Below are positions 53,228 through 61,432 of a stretch of DNA of 64,000 nucleotides, piece by piece; the first letter of the stretch is position 1, and every line of letters begins with the position of its first letter. Source of the DNA: CAYYTU01 sp964474655 (GTDB lineage: Bacteria > Chloroflexota > Anaerolineae > B4-G1); assembly GCA_964474655.1 (NCBI GenBank), contig CAYYTU010000001.1, forward strand, positions 1 to 64,000, written 5' to 3'. The translations under genes and the position numbers were made by a program. The notes beneath the pieces were generated by a model that was not told the origin of the DNA, made no database searches, and saw only the letters and a program-made list of their open reading frames with translations.

Positions 53228-53773
53228 ATGCTGATTCTGGTAAACGTCGACGACATCTCCGGCGAGGTGATTCCGCACATTATTGAAGGGCTGATGGATC
53301 GGGGCGCCGAAAACGTTCACGCCGTCCAGTCCATCACCAAGAAGGGACGTCTGGAGTATATCTTCCTGGTGGACGCGCCGGAGGACTCCATTGAGCCTTT
53401 GGGTGCCTTCTTGGTCGCAGAGGTGGGTACCATCGGTATGCGCGTTCTGGAATCTCGGCACATCTGTTTCAACTATCGCTTCAAGCAGATGCACCTGACG
53501 GCGGAGACGGCTCGCGGGTCGCAGCAGGCGATTGTCCGCGTGAAGGAGGCCCTCGATGATGGGGGCGAGGTCGTCTCCGTCAAGGCTGAGTATGAGGACT
53601 TGCGCGCGGCTGTGGGCGGATTCGAACAAGTCGGGGTGAGTGTTTCCTTCACCACGCTCAAGCGGACGGTGGAGCAGGCCGCGCTTGGGCATGCGGATGG
53701 TTGTGGTCGAACGATCAAGGTGACAAGTATGGGAGGCGGCACAGATGGAGAAGATCTTACTTCAATTGGATAG
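53228..53773 (+). CDS. Stand-alone LarC2-like (DUF111 C-terminal) protein
   Basis: 182 aa from ATG 53228; the frame is open upstream but lacks a site. It resembles the C-terminal half of LarC, the cyclometallase that inserts nickel into the pincer nucleotide of lactate racemase: LVNVDDISGEVIPHIIEGLM, GAENVHAVQSITKKGRLEYI, VGTIGMRVLESRH, and the closing VSVKAEYEDLRAA. No LarC1 half, larB or larE is visible nearby. Its stop overlaps the start of mtdB by 29 bases. Function in this setting is unknown. Confidence 0.75.
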   Translation: MLILVNVDDISGEVIPHIIEGLMDRGAENVHAVQSITKKGRLEYIFLVDAPEDSIEPLGAFLVAEVGTIGMRVLESRHICFNYRFKQMHLTAETARGSQQAIVRVKEALDDGGEVVSVKAEYEDLRAAVGGFEQVGVSVSFTTLKRTVEQAALGHADGCGRTIKVTSMGGGTDGEDLTSIG

Positions 53774-54605
53774 CGACAAATTCGCCAGCAGTTTCGACAC
53801 CATCGCGGCCTACGACGGCGGCGCCGATCGGGTGCTCCAGTACGGCGGCGTGACCCCGGAGGACGTGCGCGATCTGGTCTACGGCGCCATCTTCACCCGC
53901 GGGCCGGAGGAACTGAAGAACTCGGCGGTCTTCATCGGCGGCTCCGACGTCGCCACCGGCGAGCAGATGTTGAAGGAAGTGCAGGAGTCCTTCCTCGGCC
54001 CGCTCAAGGTCTCGGTGATGCTCGACGCCAACGGCTGCAACACCACCGCCACCGCCGCCGTGGCCAAGATTCTCTCGGCGGCCGAGCTGGAGGGCGAGAA
54101 GGTGGTGGTGCTAGCCGGCACCGGCCCGGTGGGGCTGCGAGCGGCCGCGCTCTTCGCCCAGGAGGGCGCCAGTGTGACGCTCACCTCGCGCAGTCAGGAG
54201 CGAGCGGACGAGGCAGCGGCCTCTATCGAAGAGCGATTCGGCGTGCAGGTCAGCGGGGCCGCGGCCGCCGACGAGGAATCCACCCGCGCGGTCCTGGAGG
54301 GCGCCAGTGCGGTGTTGTGCGCCGGAGCGGCCGGCGTCCAACTGCTGCCGGAATCGATCTGGGTCGAGCACCCCACCCTGCGCGTGCTGGGGGACGTGAA
54401 CGCCGTCCCGCCGCTGGGCATTGAGGGCATCAAGGTCCACTGGAAAGGGAAGGAGAAGCACGGCAAGCGCATCTTCGGCGCCATCGGCATCGGCGACTTC
54501 AAGATGAAGATCCATCACGCCTCCATCGCGCGGCTCTTCGAGCAGAACGACCTGGTGCTGGACGCCGAGGAGGTCTACGCGACGGCCAAAGAGCTGGGAG
54601 GCTAG
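53745..54605 (+). CDS. mtdB: Methylene-tetrahydromethanopterin dehydrogenase (MtdA/MtdB family)
   Basis: 286 aa. Oxidises methylene-H4MPT to methenyl-H4MPT with NAD(P). It is similar throughout to the methylotroph enzymes: LQLDSDKFASSFDTIAAYDG, VTPEDVRDLVYGAIFTRGPEE, DANGCNTTATAAVAKIL, Rossmann motif VVVLAGTGPVGLRAAALFAQ, GDVNAVPPLGIEGI and IGIGDFKMKIHHASIARLFE. MtdA and MtdB differ in whether they also use tetrahydrofolate, which sequence inspection alone does not settle; the H4MPT setting favours MtdB. Stop overlaps the next GTG by one base. Confidence 0.9.
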   Translation: MEKILLQLDSDKFASSFDTIAAYDGGADRVLQYGGVTPEDVRDLVYGAIFTRGPEELKNSAVFIGGSDVATGEQMLKEVQESFLGPLKVSVMLDANGCNTTATAAVAKILSAAELEGEKVVVLAGTGPVGLRAAALFAQEGASVTLTSRSQERADEAAASIEERFGVQVSGAAAADEESTRAVLEGASAVLCAGAAGVQLLPESIWVEHPTLRVLGDVNAVPPLGIEGIKVHWKGKEKHGKRIFGAIGIGDFKMKIHHASIARLFEQNDLVLDAEEVYATAKELGG

Positions 54606-55777
54606 TGCGCACGCTCATCGTCGGGTTCAGTACCCGCGCCATCGCCGAATCAGCCGTGCGCGGTGGTCATCCGATCGTCACCCTGGACTACTTCGGCGAC
54701 CGCGACCAGCGGGCGCTGGTGGAGAACTACGCCCTCCAGCGCGAATTCGACCTCCCGTTCAGCGCCGAGGCGCTGCTGGAGGCCAGCCGTCGTCTGGAGA
54801 CTGAACTGGGCGTTGAGACGGGGGCGGTCGTCTACGTCTCGAACCTGGAAAATCATCCCGGAATCGTGGAGCAATTGGTGCAAGATCGGGAACTGCTCGG
54901 CAACGGGCCGCAGGTGCTGCGCCAGGTGCGCGATTGGCGGGTGCTGAGAGGCGTCTGCCGCCACGAGAGGATCGCTTGCCCGTCGACGCTTTTACCGGGC
55001 GAGGAGGAGCGGGCCGACCCGTCGCTGCGCTGGCTGCGCAAGCCGGTGCGCAGTGGCGGCGGATTTGGCATCCGGTTCTGGGACGGGAAGCCGCTGAACC
55101 TGGACGGAGATCACCTGCTGCAGGCCTACGTCGAGGGGCGGCCGGCCTCAGCCGCCTTCGTCGCCGACGGCAAGCGGAGCGTGATCATCGGCCTGACGGA
55201 GCAGCTCATCGGACAAGAAGCATTGGGCGCCGATGGGTTCGCCTGGTGCGGGAATATCCTCCCCCTGGATATGACGACCGCGGAGAGAAGCGCTCTTCTG
55301 CCCCAGATCGAGACGCTGGTCAACGCTCTCACGCGCCGATTCGAGCTGCGAGGGGCCAATGGCGTCGATCTGGTGGTGACGCGCGAGGAGGGCGGCCCGA
55401 GGCCTTACCTGGTGGAGGTCAATCCGCGCTACACGGCCTCAATGGAACTGATGGAGCGGGCCTATGGCCTCGACATCTTCTCCCTTCATCGGGAGGCGAT
55501 GGCGGGCCGGTTGCCGGCGTTTTCCCTGGACGAGCAGCTGGACGCGCAGGAGGCGTTTGTGGGTAAGGGGATCGTTTATGCCCGGCGCGATGTGACGATG
55601 CCGGAGACGGCATCGTGGACGGAGCAGGGCCGGCGCGATGTGCCTTTTCCCGACGAACGGATTCAGGCTGGTCATCCCGTCTGCACGGTGCTGGCCGAGG
55701 GAGCGAGTCGGGCGGCCTGTTGGGAACATCTGGTGGCCCGCGCGGAGGACGTGCGGCGGGAGATCGGGGATCGGTGA
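54605..55777 (+). CDS. ATP-grasp ligase of the H4MPT/methylofuran locus (OrfY/MfnD-like)
   Basis: 390 aa from GTG overlapping the mtdB stop. ATP-grasp features: KPVRSGGGFGIRFWDGKPL, LQAYVEGRPASAAFV, GANGVDLVVTREEGGPRPYL, and the metal motif VEVNPRYTASMELMERAYG. N-terminal pre-grasp domain from 1 to about 110. Methylotroph gene clusters carry a comparable ATP-grasp protein (OrfY), and MfnD, another ATP-grasp, ligates glutamate to tyramine in methanofuran synthesis. A peptide-bond-forming step in methylofuran or in H4MPT glutamylation is the inference. Confidence 0.8.
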   Translation: MRTLIVGFSTRAIAESAVRGGHPIVTLDYFGDRDQRALVENYALQREFDLPFSAEALLEASRRLETELGVETGAVVYVSNLENHPGIVEQLVQDRELLGNGPQVLRQVRDWRVLRGVCRHERIACPSTLLPGEEERADPSLRWLRKPVRSGGGFGIRFWDGKPLNLDGDHLLQAYVEGRPASAAFVADGKRSVIIGLTEQLIGQEALGADGFAWCGNILPLDMTTAERSALLPQIETLVNALTRRFELRGANGVDLVVTREEGGPRPYLVEVNPRYTASMELMERAYGLDIFSLHREAMAGRLPAFSLDEQLDAQEAFVGKGIVYARRDVTMPETASWTEQGRRDVPFPDERIQAGHPVCTVLAEGASRAACWEHLVARAEDVRREIGDR

Positions 55778-55786
55778 GGGCGGATT

Positions 55787-56119
55787 ATGAGCGAACATTT
55801 GACGCTAATCACGGGGCGTACGAGAGCGCAGGCCGACGGGCTCCATCGCGGCAAGGAGAGCGAGGCCTACCGTCAGGCGACGGCCCTGGTCGAGATGAAC
55901 GCCGACGATATGGCCCGGCTGGGTATTGAGGAGGGCAAGATAGCCCAGGTGCGGACGTCAGCCGGCGCCGTGGAGGTGGTCGCCCGCGCGGGCGACCTGC
56001 CGTCGGGGCTGGTCTTTATGCCACTCGGTCCGACGGCGAACGCGCTGATCGGGACGGAGACGGAGGCGACCGGCATACCGTCCTTCAAGGGGCTGGCGGT
56101 GGAGGTTGAACCGGTATGA
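55787..56119 (+). CDS. fwdD: Formylmethanofuran dehydrogenase subunit D (molybdopterin-dinucleotide-binding)
   Basis: 110 aa beta-barrel domain found in FwdD/FmdD and at the C-terminus of molybdopterin oxidoreductases: TLITGRTRAQADGLHRGK, VEMNADDMARLGIEEGKIAQ, VRTSAGAVEVVARAGDLPSG and LVFMPLGPTANALIG. It would complete the binding site for the molybdopterin guanine dinucleotide in FwdB. Overlaps the fwdB start as ATGA. Confidence 0.87.
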   Translation: MSEHLTLITGRTRAQADGLHRGKESEAYRQATALVEMNADDMARLGIEEGKIAQVRTSAGAVEVVARAGDLPSGLVFMPLGPTANALIGTETEATGIPSFKGLAVEVEPV

Positions 56120-57408
56120 GCGAGATCATCGAGAACGCCGTCTGCACCTTCTGCGGCTGCCTCTGCGACGACATCGTGGTGGAGGTCGAGGACGAGCACA
56201 TCGTCGGCGTGAAGCGCGTCTGCGCCAACGGACGTGGCGTCTTCGAGCACTACGATCCCACGCCGCGCCCGCCCACCGTGGACGGCGAGGCGGTCGGCTG
56301 GGACGAGGCTATCGCCGAGGCGGCGCGCATCCTGCGCCAGTCCGACAGCCCGCTGATCTACGGCCTCAGTTCCACCGCCAGCGAGGCCCAGCGCAAGAGC
56401 GTGGCGCTGGCCGACCGGCTGGGCGCGATGATCGACACCACCTCGTCGGTCTGTCACGGGCCGACCGGGCTGGCGATGCAGAGCGTGGGCGAGCCGACCT
56501 GCACGTTGGGCGAGGTGCGCAATCGGGCCGACCTGGTCATCTTCTGGGGCTGCAATCCGACCGTCTCCCACATCCGTCACGTCACGCGCTACTCGGTGAC
56601 GCCGCGGGGCCGCCTCACGCCCAACGGTCGCCGGGATCGCACCGTGGCCGTGGTCGACGTGCGGCCCACCAGCAGCACCCGCCTGGCCGATCACCTCCTC
56701 CAGGTGCGGCCCGGCGCCGACTTCGAGGTGCTGACCACGCTGCGAGCGATGGTTAAAAATGATGAATGGAGAATAGAGAATCGAGAATGGGGGATGGAGA
56801 ATGGAGAAGTAGGTGGCGTGCCCCTGGAGCAATTGGAGGCCTTGGCGGAGACGATGAAAACCTGTCGCTTCGGGGTGGTGTTTATGGGCATGGGGTTGAC
56901 GCAGACGCGCGGGCGCGACCTGACTGTGAGCGAGCTGTTCACGCTGGTGGCGGAGCTGAACGAGCACACGCGCTTCAGCGTGATCCCCATGCGAGGGCAC
57001 GGCAACGTGGCCGGCGCCGATCAGGTGATGACCTGGCAGACGGGCTATCCCTTTGCGGTCAGCCTGGCGCGCGGCTATCCGGTCTACGGTCCGGGCGAGT
57101 TCACGGCGGTCGACGTGCTGGCGCGCTGCGAGGCCGACGCGGCGCTGATCCTGGCCTCGGACCCGGTGGCGCATTTTCCGGCCGCAGCAGCACGTGAACT
57201 GGAGCGCATCCCGACCATTGTGCTGGACCCGATGCCCTCGCTGACCACCGAGATCGCGGCGGTCGTCTTCCCCACTGCCTGCTATGGGATAGAGGCCGTC
57301 GGCACGGCCTATCGCATGGACGGGGTGCCGATTCGGCTGCGCCCGGTGCTCCCCTCCACCCGGCCCACCGACGAGGAAATCCTGGACCGAATGGCGAATG
57401 GCGAATAG
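56116..57408 (+). CDS. fwdB: Formylmethanofuran dehydrogenase subunit B (catalytic)
   Basis: 430 aa. Molybdopterin- or tungstopterin-dependent catalytic subunit interconverting formylmethanofuran and CO2. N-terminal cluster motif C10-x2-C13-x3-C17 and C36 (CTFCGCLCDDI, VCANG) for a [4Fe-4S] cluster; the metal ligand Cys113 in SSVCHGPTGLAM; VIFWGCNPTVSHIRH and GHGNVAGADQVM. These residues are present, unlike in FhcB of aerobic methylotrophs, which reportedly lacks the metal cofactor. A heptanucleotide repeat is inserted in frame at residues about 217-232, and the last residues MANGE are also read from such a repeat. Confidence 0.9.
   Translation: MSEIIENAVCTFCGCLCDDIVVEVEDEHIVGVKRVCANGRGVFEHYDPTPRPPTVDGEAVGWDEAIAEAARILRQSDSPLIYGLSSTASEAQRKSVALADRLGAMIDTTSSVCHGPTGLAMQSVGEPTCTLGEVRNRADLVIFWGCNPTVSHIRHVTRYSVTPRGRLTPNGRRDRTVAVVDVRPTSSTRLADHLLQVRPGADFEVLTTLRAMVKNDEWRIENREWGMENGEVGGVPLEQLEALAETMKTCRFGVVFMGMGLTQTRGRDLTVSELFTLVAELNEHTRFSVIPMRGHGNVAGADQVMTWQTGYPFAVSLARGYPVYGPGEFTAVDVLARCEADAALILASDPVAHFPAAAARELERIPTIVLDPMPSLTTEIAAVVFPTACYGIEAVGTAYRMDGVPIRLRPVLPSTRPTDEEILDRMANGE
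56764..56812. repeat. Heptanucleotide repeat inside fwdB
   Basis: Seven consecutive degenerate 7-mers: GAATGGA, GAATAGA, GAATCGA, GAATGGG, GGATGGA, GAATGGA, GAAGTAG. They encode EWRIENREWGMENGEV-like residues in a loop of FwdB. Six units are 42 bases, a multiple of three, so the reading frame is preserved. Confidence 0.85.
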
Positions 57409-57507
57409 CGAATAGCGAATGGTGAATAGTGAATGGCGAATGACAAATCGCGGAAGTGACTGGCAACCTGCGATTTTGTCACTTGCGACTTGCCACTTGT
57501 GACTTGA
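57389..57507. repeat. Two heptanucleotide repeat arrays between fwdB and fwdA
   Basis: Eight 7-mers GAATGGC, GAATGGC, GAATAGC, GAATAGC, GAATGGT, GAATAGT, GAATGGC, GAATGAC (57389-57444) and four 7-mers CACTTGC, GACTTGC, CACTTGT, GACTTGA (57480-57507). The stop codon of fwdB falls inside the first array; the second abuts the ribosome site of fwdA. Confidence 0.88.
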
Positions 57508-57518
57508 AAGGTGATGTA

Positions 57519-59156
57519 ATGTTACGAATTCGGAACGGCGAGGTCTACGATCCCATCAACGGGATCGATGGCGAGACCAAGGATATCTGGATTGAGGATG
57601 GGGTGGTCGTCGCGCCCCCGGAGGACGAGGCCGCCCGTGCCGAGGCCGAGATTATCGACGCCACGGGGCTGGTGGTGATGCCCGGTGGGGTCGATATCCA
57701 CAGCCACATCGCGGGCGCCAAGGTGAACGCCGGGCGCAAGTTCCGCCCGGAGGATCACCGCGATCATTTTCGCCTCAGAACCGATCTGACCCGATCCGGC
57801 GCGGGCTACACCACGCCCACTGCGCCCGTGACCGGCTATCTCTACGCCGAGATGGGCTACACTACGGTGATGGAGGCCGCCACGGCGCCGCTGACCGCGC
57901 GCCACACCCACGAGGAGCTGGAGGACGTGCCCATCCTCGACAAGGCCGCCTTCATCACCATGGGCAACAACCATTTCATTATGGATTGCATCGCCCGGGG
58001 CGAGCGGGAGAAGGCCCGCGATTACGTGGCCTGGCTGCTGGGGGCCACCAAGGGCTACGCCATCAAGATTGTCAACCCGGGCGGGGTGGAGAACTGGAAG
58101 TGGGGCCAGAACGTGGGACAGCTCGACGACGAGGTGATCGGCTTCGAGGTCACGCCGCGCCAGATCGTCAGCACGCTCTCGTGGATCAACGACGAGCTAG
58201 GGCTGCCCCACGTGCCCCACATCCACACCATCAATTTGGGTAAAGCCGGCAACGCCCGTACCACGGTCGAATCGATTGAGATGCTGGAGGGCCGCCGCGC
58301 TCACTTCTGTCACCTCCAGTTCCTGGGCTACGGGGGGCAGCCGGGCGAACTGCCGTGCTCCGGCGCCGCCGAGGTGGCCCGCGCGGTCAACGAAAATCCC
58401 AACATCACCGCCGACGTGGGCCAGGTGATCTTCGGCCCCGCCACCACGATGACCTCCGACGGCCCGCTGGAGTATTACCTGCGCCAGCTCACGGGCAACA
58501 AGTGGCTCAACGACGACGTGGAGGGCGAGACCGGCGGTGGCGTGGTGCCTATGGAGTACAGGCCCAAGCACATCTTCAACGCGGTGCAGTGGCTGACCGG
58601 TATGGAGCTCTTCCTGCTGATCGATGATCCGTGGCGCGTCTTCCTGACCACGGACCATCCCAACGCCGGGCCGTTCTTCTGCTATCCGCAAGTGATCAAG
58701 CTGCTGATGGATCGCGACTACCGCGCCGAGGTCTTCGCGGGCATTCATAAGAAGGTACAGGAACGGGCGTTGCTCCCGCAATTGGAGCGTGAGTATTCGC
58801 TCTACGAGATCGCGATTATCACCCGCGCCGGGACGGCCCGCGCCCTGGGGCTGGAGCGGAAGGGCCATCTGGGCGTCGGGGCAGACGCCGACGTGACCAT
58901 CTATCGGGAGCAGGATGATAAGGAAACGATGTTCGCCCATCCGGCCTACGTGCTCAAGGACGGCGAGCTCGTCGTCCGCGATGGCGAGCTGGTGCGCGAG
59001 CGCGAGGGACGCACGTTTTACGTGGCCCCGGCGTACGACTCGACCATCGAGAAGCACCTGCGGGCGCATTTCGAGCAGACCTACACCATCGCCTTCGAGA
59101 ACTACCCGGTCGCGCCGGACTACCTGCCGCACGGTGAAATTGTTTCCATCGAATAG
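57519..59156 (+). CDS. fwdA: Formylmethanofuran dehydrogenase subunit A (formylmethanofuran hydrolase)
   Basis: 545 aa from ATG 57519, with AAAGGTGATG upstream; the open frame begins earlier within repeats. Amidohydrolase with a binuclear metal centre that hydrolyses or forms formylmethanofuran from formate: H61 and H63 in GGVDIHSHIAGAK, the carboxylated Lys in GYAIKIVNPGG (about 183), H231/H234/H236 in PHVPHIHTINLG, RAHFCHLQFLGYGG, and the catalytic Asp in MTSDGPLEYY. Works with FwdB through an internal channel in the archaeal complex. FwdC is not in the window. Confidence 0.94.
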   Translation: MLRIRNGEVYDPINGIDGETKDIWIEDGVVVAPPEDEAARAEAEIIDATGLVVMPGGVDIHSHIAGAKVNAGRKFRPEDHRDHFRLRTDLTRSGAGYTTPTAPVTGYLYAEMGYTTVMEAATAPLTARHTHEELEDVPILDKAAFITMGNNHFIMDCIARGEREKARDYVAWLLGATKGYAIKIVNPGGVENWKWGQNVGQLDDEVIGFEVTPRQIVSTLSWINDELGLPHVPHIHTINLGKAGNARTTVESIEMLEGRRAHFCHLQFLGYGGQPGELPCSGAAEVARAVNENPNITADVGQVIFGPATTMTSDGPLEYYLRQLTGNKWLNDDVEGETGGGVVPMEYRPKHIFNAVQWLTGMELFLLIDDPWRVFLTTDHPNAGPFFCYPQVIKLLMDRDYRAEVFAGIHKKVQERALLPQLEREYSLYEIAIITRAGTARALGLERKGHLGVGADADVTIYREQDDKETMFAHPAYVLKDGELVVRDGELVREREGRTFYVAPAYDSTIEKHLRAHFEQTYTIAFENYPVAPDYLPHGEIVSIE

Positions 59157-59164
59157 CCATAGAG

Positions 59165-59290
59165 TTGTTCGGTTTGGACACGGAGAAACACTGAGGAGGC
59201 ACGGAGTTTCACGGAGAACGGCAAAGAGAGTTTTTCTCTCAGTGCCTTTGTGAAAGGCTCCGTGTAACTCTGTGTAACTACGCTCAGTAG
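59165..59290. repeat. Imperfect palindromic repeat between fwdA and the pterin gene
   Basis: The run of CACGGAG, CACTGAGG, GGCACGGAG, TTCACGGAG on one side and GGCTCCGTG, CTCTGTG on the other gives an imperfect large hairpin of the common CACGGAG/CTCCGTG type seen dispersed in many genomes. No ORF. Confidence 0.6.
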
Positions 59291-59329
59291 TCACAAATGG
59301 GCAAGTTTCTGCCCGGTGCTGAGGCCATA

Positions 59330-60802
59330 ATGCCAGAACGTCACCAAGTCTATCTAGGATTAGGCGCTAACCTGGGGGATCGCCAGGGCAATATCCTCCA
59401 GGCGTTGCAATACGTCCAGGCGCGAGCGTCGATCACGGGGATGGCGTCTATCCCCGCGGTCTCCTCCTTCTACGAGACCGAGCCGGTGGGCTACCTGGAT
59501 CAGCCCAAGTTCCTAAACATCTGCTGTGCGCTAGAGACGGATTTGCCGCCGCGCGATCTGCTCCGCTTCCTGAAGTGGATCGAGAAGCGCATGGGCCGCA
59601 TGGAATCGTTCCGCAATGCCCCGCGTCCCATCGATATGGACATCCTTTTCTACGATGATCTGGTGCTAAAGACACCCGAGCTGGAGATTCCCCATCCACG
59701 GTTGCATGAGCGAGCTTTTGTGCTGGCGCCGTTGGCCGAGATAGCGCCGGAGCTGGAGCACCCGGTGCTGCACGAAACGGTCGCGGAGCTGCTGAGCAAG
59801 GTCGATCAGGGCGGCGTCGAACGGGTCGAGCGCAGCCTCAAGCTCCGCCTGGAGCACGACGTGCAGGCCTCGGAACCGGACGTGGGCGTCGGCCTGAGCC
59901 GCGTGGGGGTCACCAACCTTCGGCGGATGATTCAGCTCACCACCGATGGCCGCTCCACGCCGCTCTACGCTGATCTTGATCTCTTCGTCGACCTGAACCC
60001 GGAGCAGGCTGGCGTTCACATGTCGCGCTTCAGCGACGTGCTGGAGTCGCTGGTCGAGGATCTCTCGCTCGAACCTTCCTCCGACATCGAGTCCCTGGCC
60101 GAGCGTCTGGCGCGGCAGGTAGTGCGCAGCCAGGGCGCCTTACGATCCGAGGTCCACATCCGCGCCCAGTACCCAATGCCCAAGGTCACGCCGGTCAGCG
60201 GCAAGTCGGTCGAGGAGCTTTACGTGTTGATCGGCATCGCTGCGAGCACGGGCGAGCGGACGCGCTGCCTGGTGGGGGTCGAGGCGGAGGGCGTGACGGT
60301 CTGCCCGTGTGCGCAGGGTATGGTGCGGGAGTATTCGCAGGAGCTATTGTTGGAGGAGGGCTTCTCCGAGCAGGAGGCAGAACGGGTGCTGAATGTACTG
60401 CCCATCGCTTCCCACAACCAGCGCGGGCGCGGCACGCTGCTGATCGGGTCGGAGCAGCGGGTGCCGGTCACCAATCTGGTCCACATCGTGGAGGCCTCGA
60501 TGAGCTCCGAGACTTACGAGCTGCTCAAGCGCCCGGACGAGTTCTTTGTGGTCAACAAGGCCCACCGCAACCCGCGCTTCGTGGAGGATGTGGTGCGGGA
60601 GATGTTGCGCAACGTTGTGGCCGTCTATCCCGATCTACCGGACGGGGCCTTCGTGTTAGCGAAACAGGAGAACCTGGAGAGCATTCATCAGCACAACGCC
60701 TTCGCCGAGCGGCACGGCACACTGGGCGAGGTTCGGCGCGAAATTCTGGATGGGGAATATCTTCCCCGTCACACGACGATGGAGGAATGGCTACGGGAGT
60801 AA
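59330..60802 (+). CDS. Fusion of pterin pyrophosphokinase (HPPK) and GTP cyclohydrolase MptA/FolE2
   Basis: 490 aa from ATG 59330 (GAGG upstream); an ATG at 59297 is possible. Residues 1-165 are HPPK: VYLGLGANLGDRQGNILQAL, SSFYETEPVGYLDQPKFLN, and the ATP/Mg motif RPIDMDILFYDDL. Residues about 185-490 are MptA/FolE2: GVGLSRVGVTNLRRMIQLTT, DLDLFVDLNPEQAGVHMSRF, VCPCAQGMVREYSQ and SHNQRGRGTLLIG with the metal-binding His/Cys residues. MptA opens GTP to dihydroneopterin cyclic phosphate; HPPK activates the hydroxymethyl-pterin. So one protein holds the first and the last pterin steps. Confidence 0.92.
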   Translation: MPERHQVYLGLGANLGDRQGNILQALQYVQARASITGMASIPAVSSFYETEPVGYLDQPKFLNICCALETDLPPRDLLRFLKWIEKRMGRMESFRNAPRPIDMDILFYDDLVLKTPELEIPHPRLHERAFVLAPLAEIAPELEHPVLHETVAELLSKVDQGGVERVERSLKLRLEHDVQASEPDVGVGLSRVGVTNLRRMIQLTTDGRSTPLYADLDLFVDLNPEQAGVHMSRFSDVLESLVEDLSLEPSSDIESLAERLARQVVRSQGALRSEVHIRAQYPMPKVTPVSGKSVEELYVLIGIAASTGERTRCLVGVEAEGVTVCPCAQGMVREYSQELLLEEGFSEQEAERVLNVLPIASHNQRGRGTLLIGSEQRVPVTNLVHIVEASMSSETYELLKRPDEFFVVNKAHRNPRFVEDVVREMLRNVVAVYPDLPDGAFVLAKQENLESIHQHNAFAERHGTLGEVRREILDGEYLPRHTTMEEWLRE

Positions 60803-60807
60803 GCAAT

Positions 60808-61290
60808 ATGCACAAAGTGATTGTCAAAAAAGGGTATCTTTCCTTTAGCGCGGCGCACTTCATCTCCTTCGCCGGCAAGTGCGAGCGGCTACACGGCCAC
60901 AACTACGCTGTCTCGGTGGAGCTGGAGGGCGAGCTCACCGCCGAATCGTGGGTCTTCGACTTCGTGGCGCTCAAGCGCGTCGCCCGCCGGCTGTGCGATG
61001 AACTGGATCACCATTTTCTTCTGCCCGAGGCGAGCGAGGATTTCACGATGCGGGATAGCGATGGCGAGTGGGAGATCCGCTTCGAGGATCGGCGCTACGT
61101 CTTCCCCGAGGCCGACGTGCTGACCCTGCCGGTCGATAACATCACCGCCGAGCGCTTGGCCGAATATCTCTGCGGGCAGTTGCTAGCGGCTTTGCGTCAG
61201 GAGCAGGACATTTCTAATCTGACATCGGTCACCGTCGGCGTGGAGGAGGCGCCCGGTCAGACCGCTTTCTACCGACAAACACTTCTATGA
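60808..61290 (+). CDS. 6-pyruvoyltetrahydropterin synthase/QueD family protein
   Basis: 160 aa from ATG 60808. Zinc ligands in SFSAAHF and LHGHNY; the catalytic-type Cys lies in KCERLHGHNY (CxxxHGH, the QueD/PTPS pattern, not the ExxxHGH of PTPS-III). WVFDFVALKR, LDHHFLLPE and the C-terminal VGVEEAPGQTAFY (catalytic Glu) fit. QueD-type activity in queuosine synthesis is possible. In this pterin cluster a role in converting dihydroneopterin toward 6-hydroxymethyl-dihydropterin is suggested by analogy with archaeal PTPS homologues. Confidence 0.85.
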   Translation: MHKVIVKKGYLSFSAAHFISFAGKCERLHGHNYAVSVELEGELTAESWVFDFVALKRVARRLCDELDHHFLLPEASEDFTMRDSDGEWEIRFEDRRYVFPEADVLTLPVDNITAERLAEYLCGQLLAALRQEQDISNLTSVTVGVEEAPGQTAFYRQTLL

Positions 61291-61432
61291 ACCTTTCCGA
61301 AAGCTACGAAAGCGCCTTTGCCAAGACTCGGATCACCGTCATGATGGTGACTGCACTTTGCCCAGCGATCACTGTGCAGCTTTCGAGAAGGTAATCTGAT
61401 CCCGACAACGTAGCGAAGGAGGATCTTCCAAC

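Noticed and set aside
57389..57507. Short tandem units resembling a CRISPR array
   Set aside because: Units are 7 bases with no spacers, so these are heptamer repeats.
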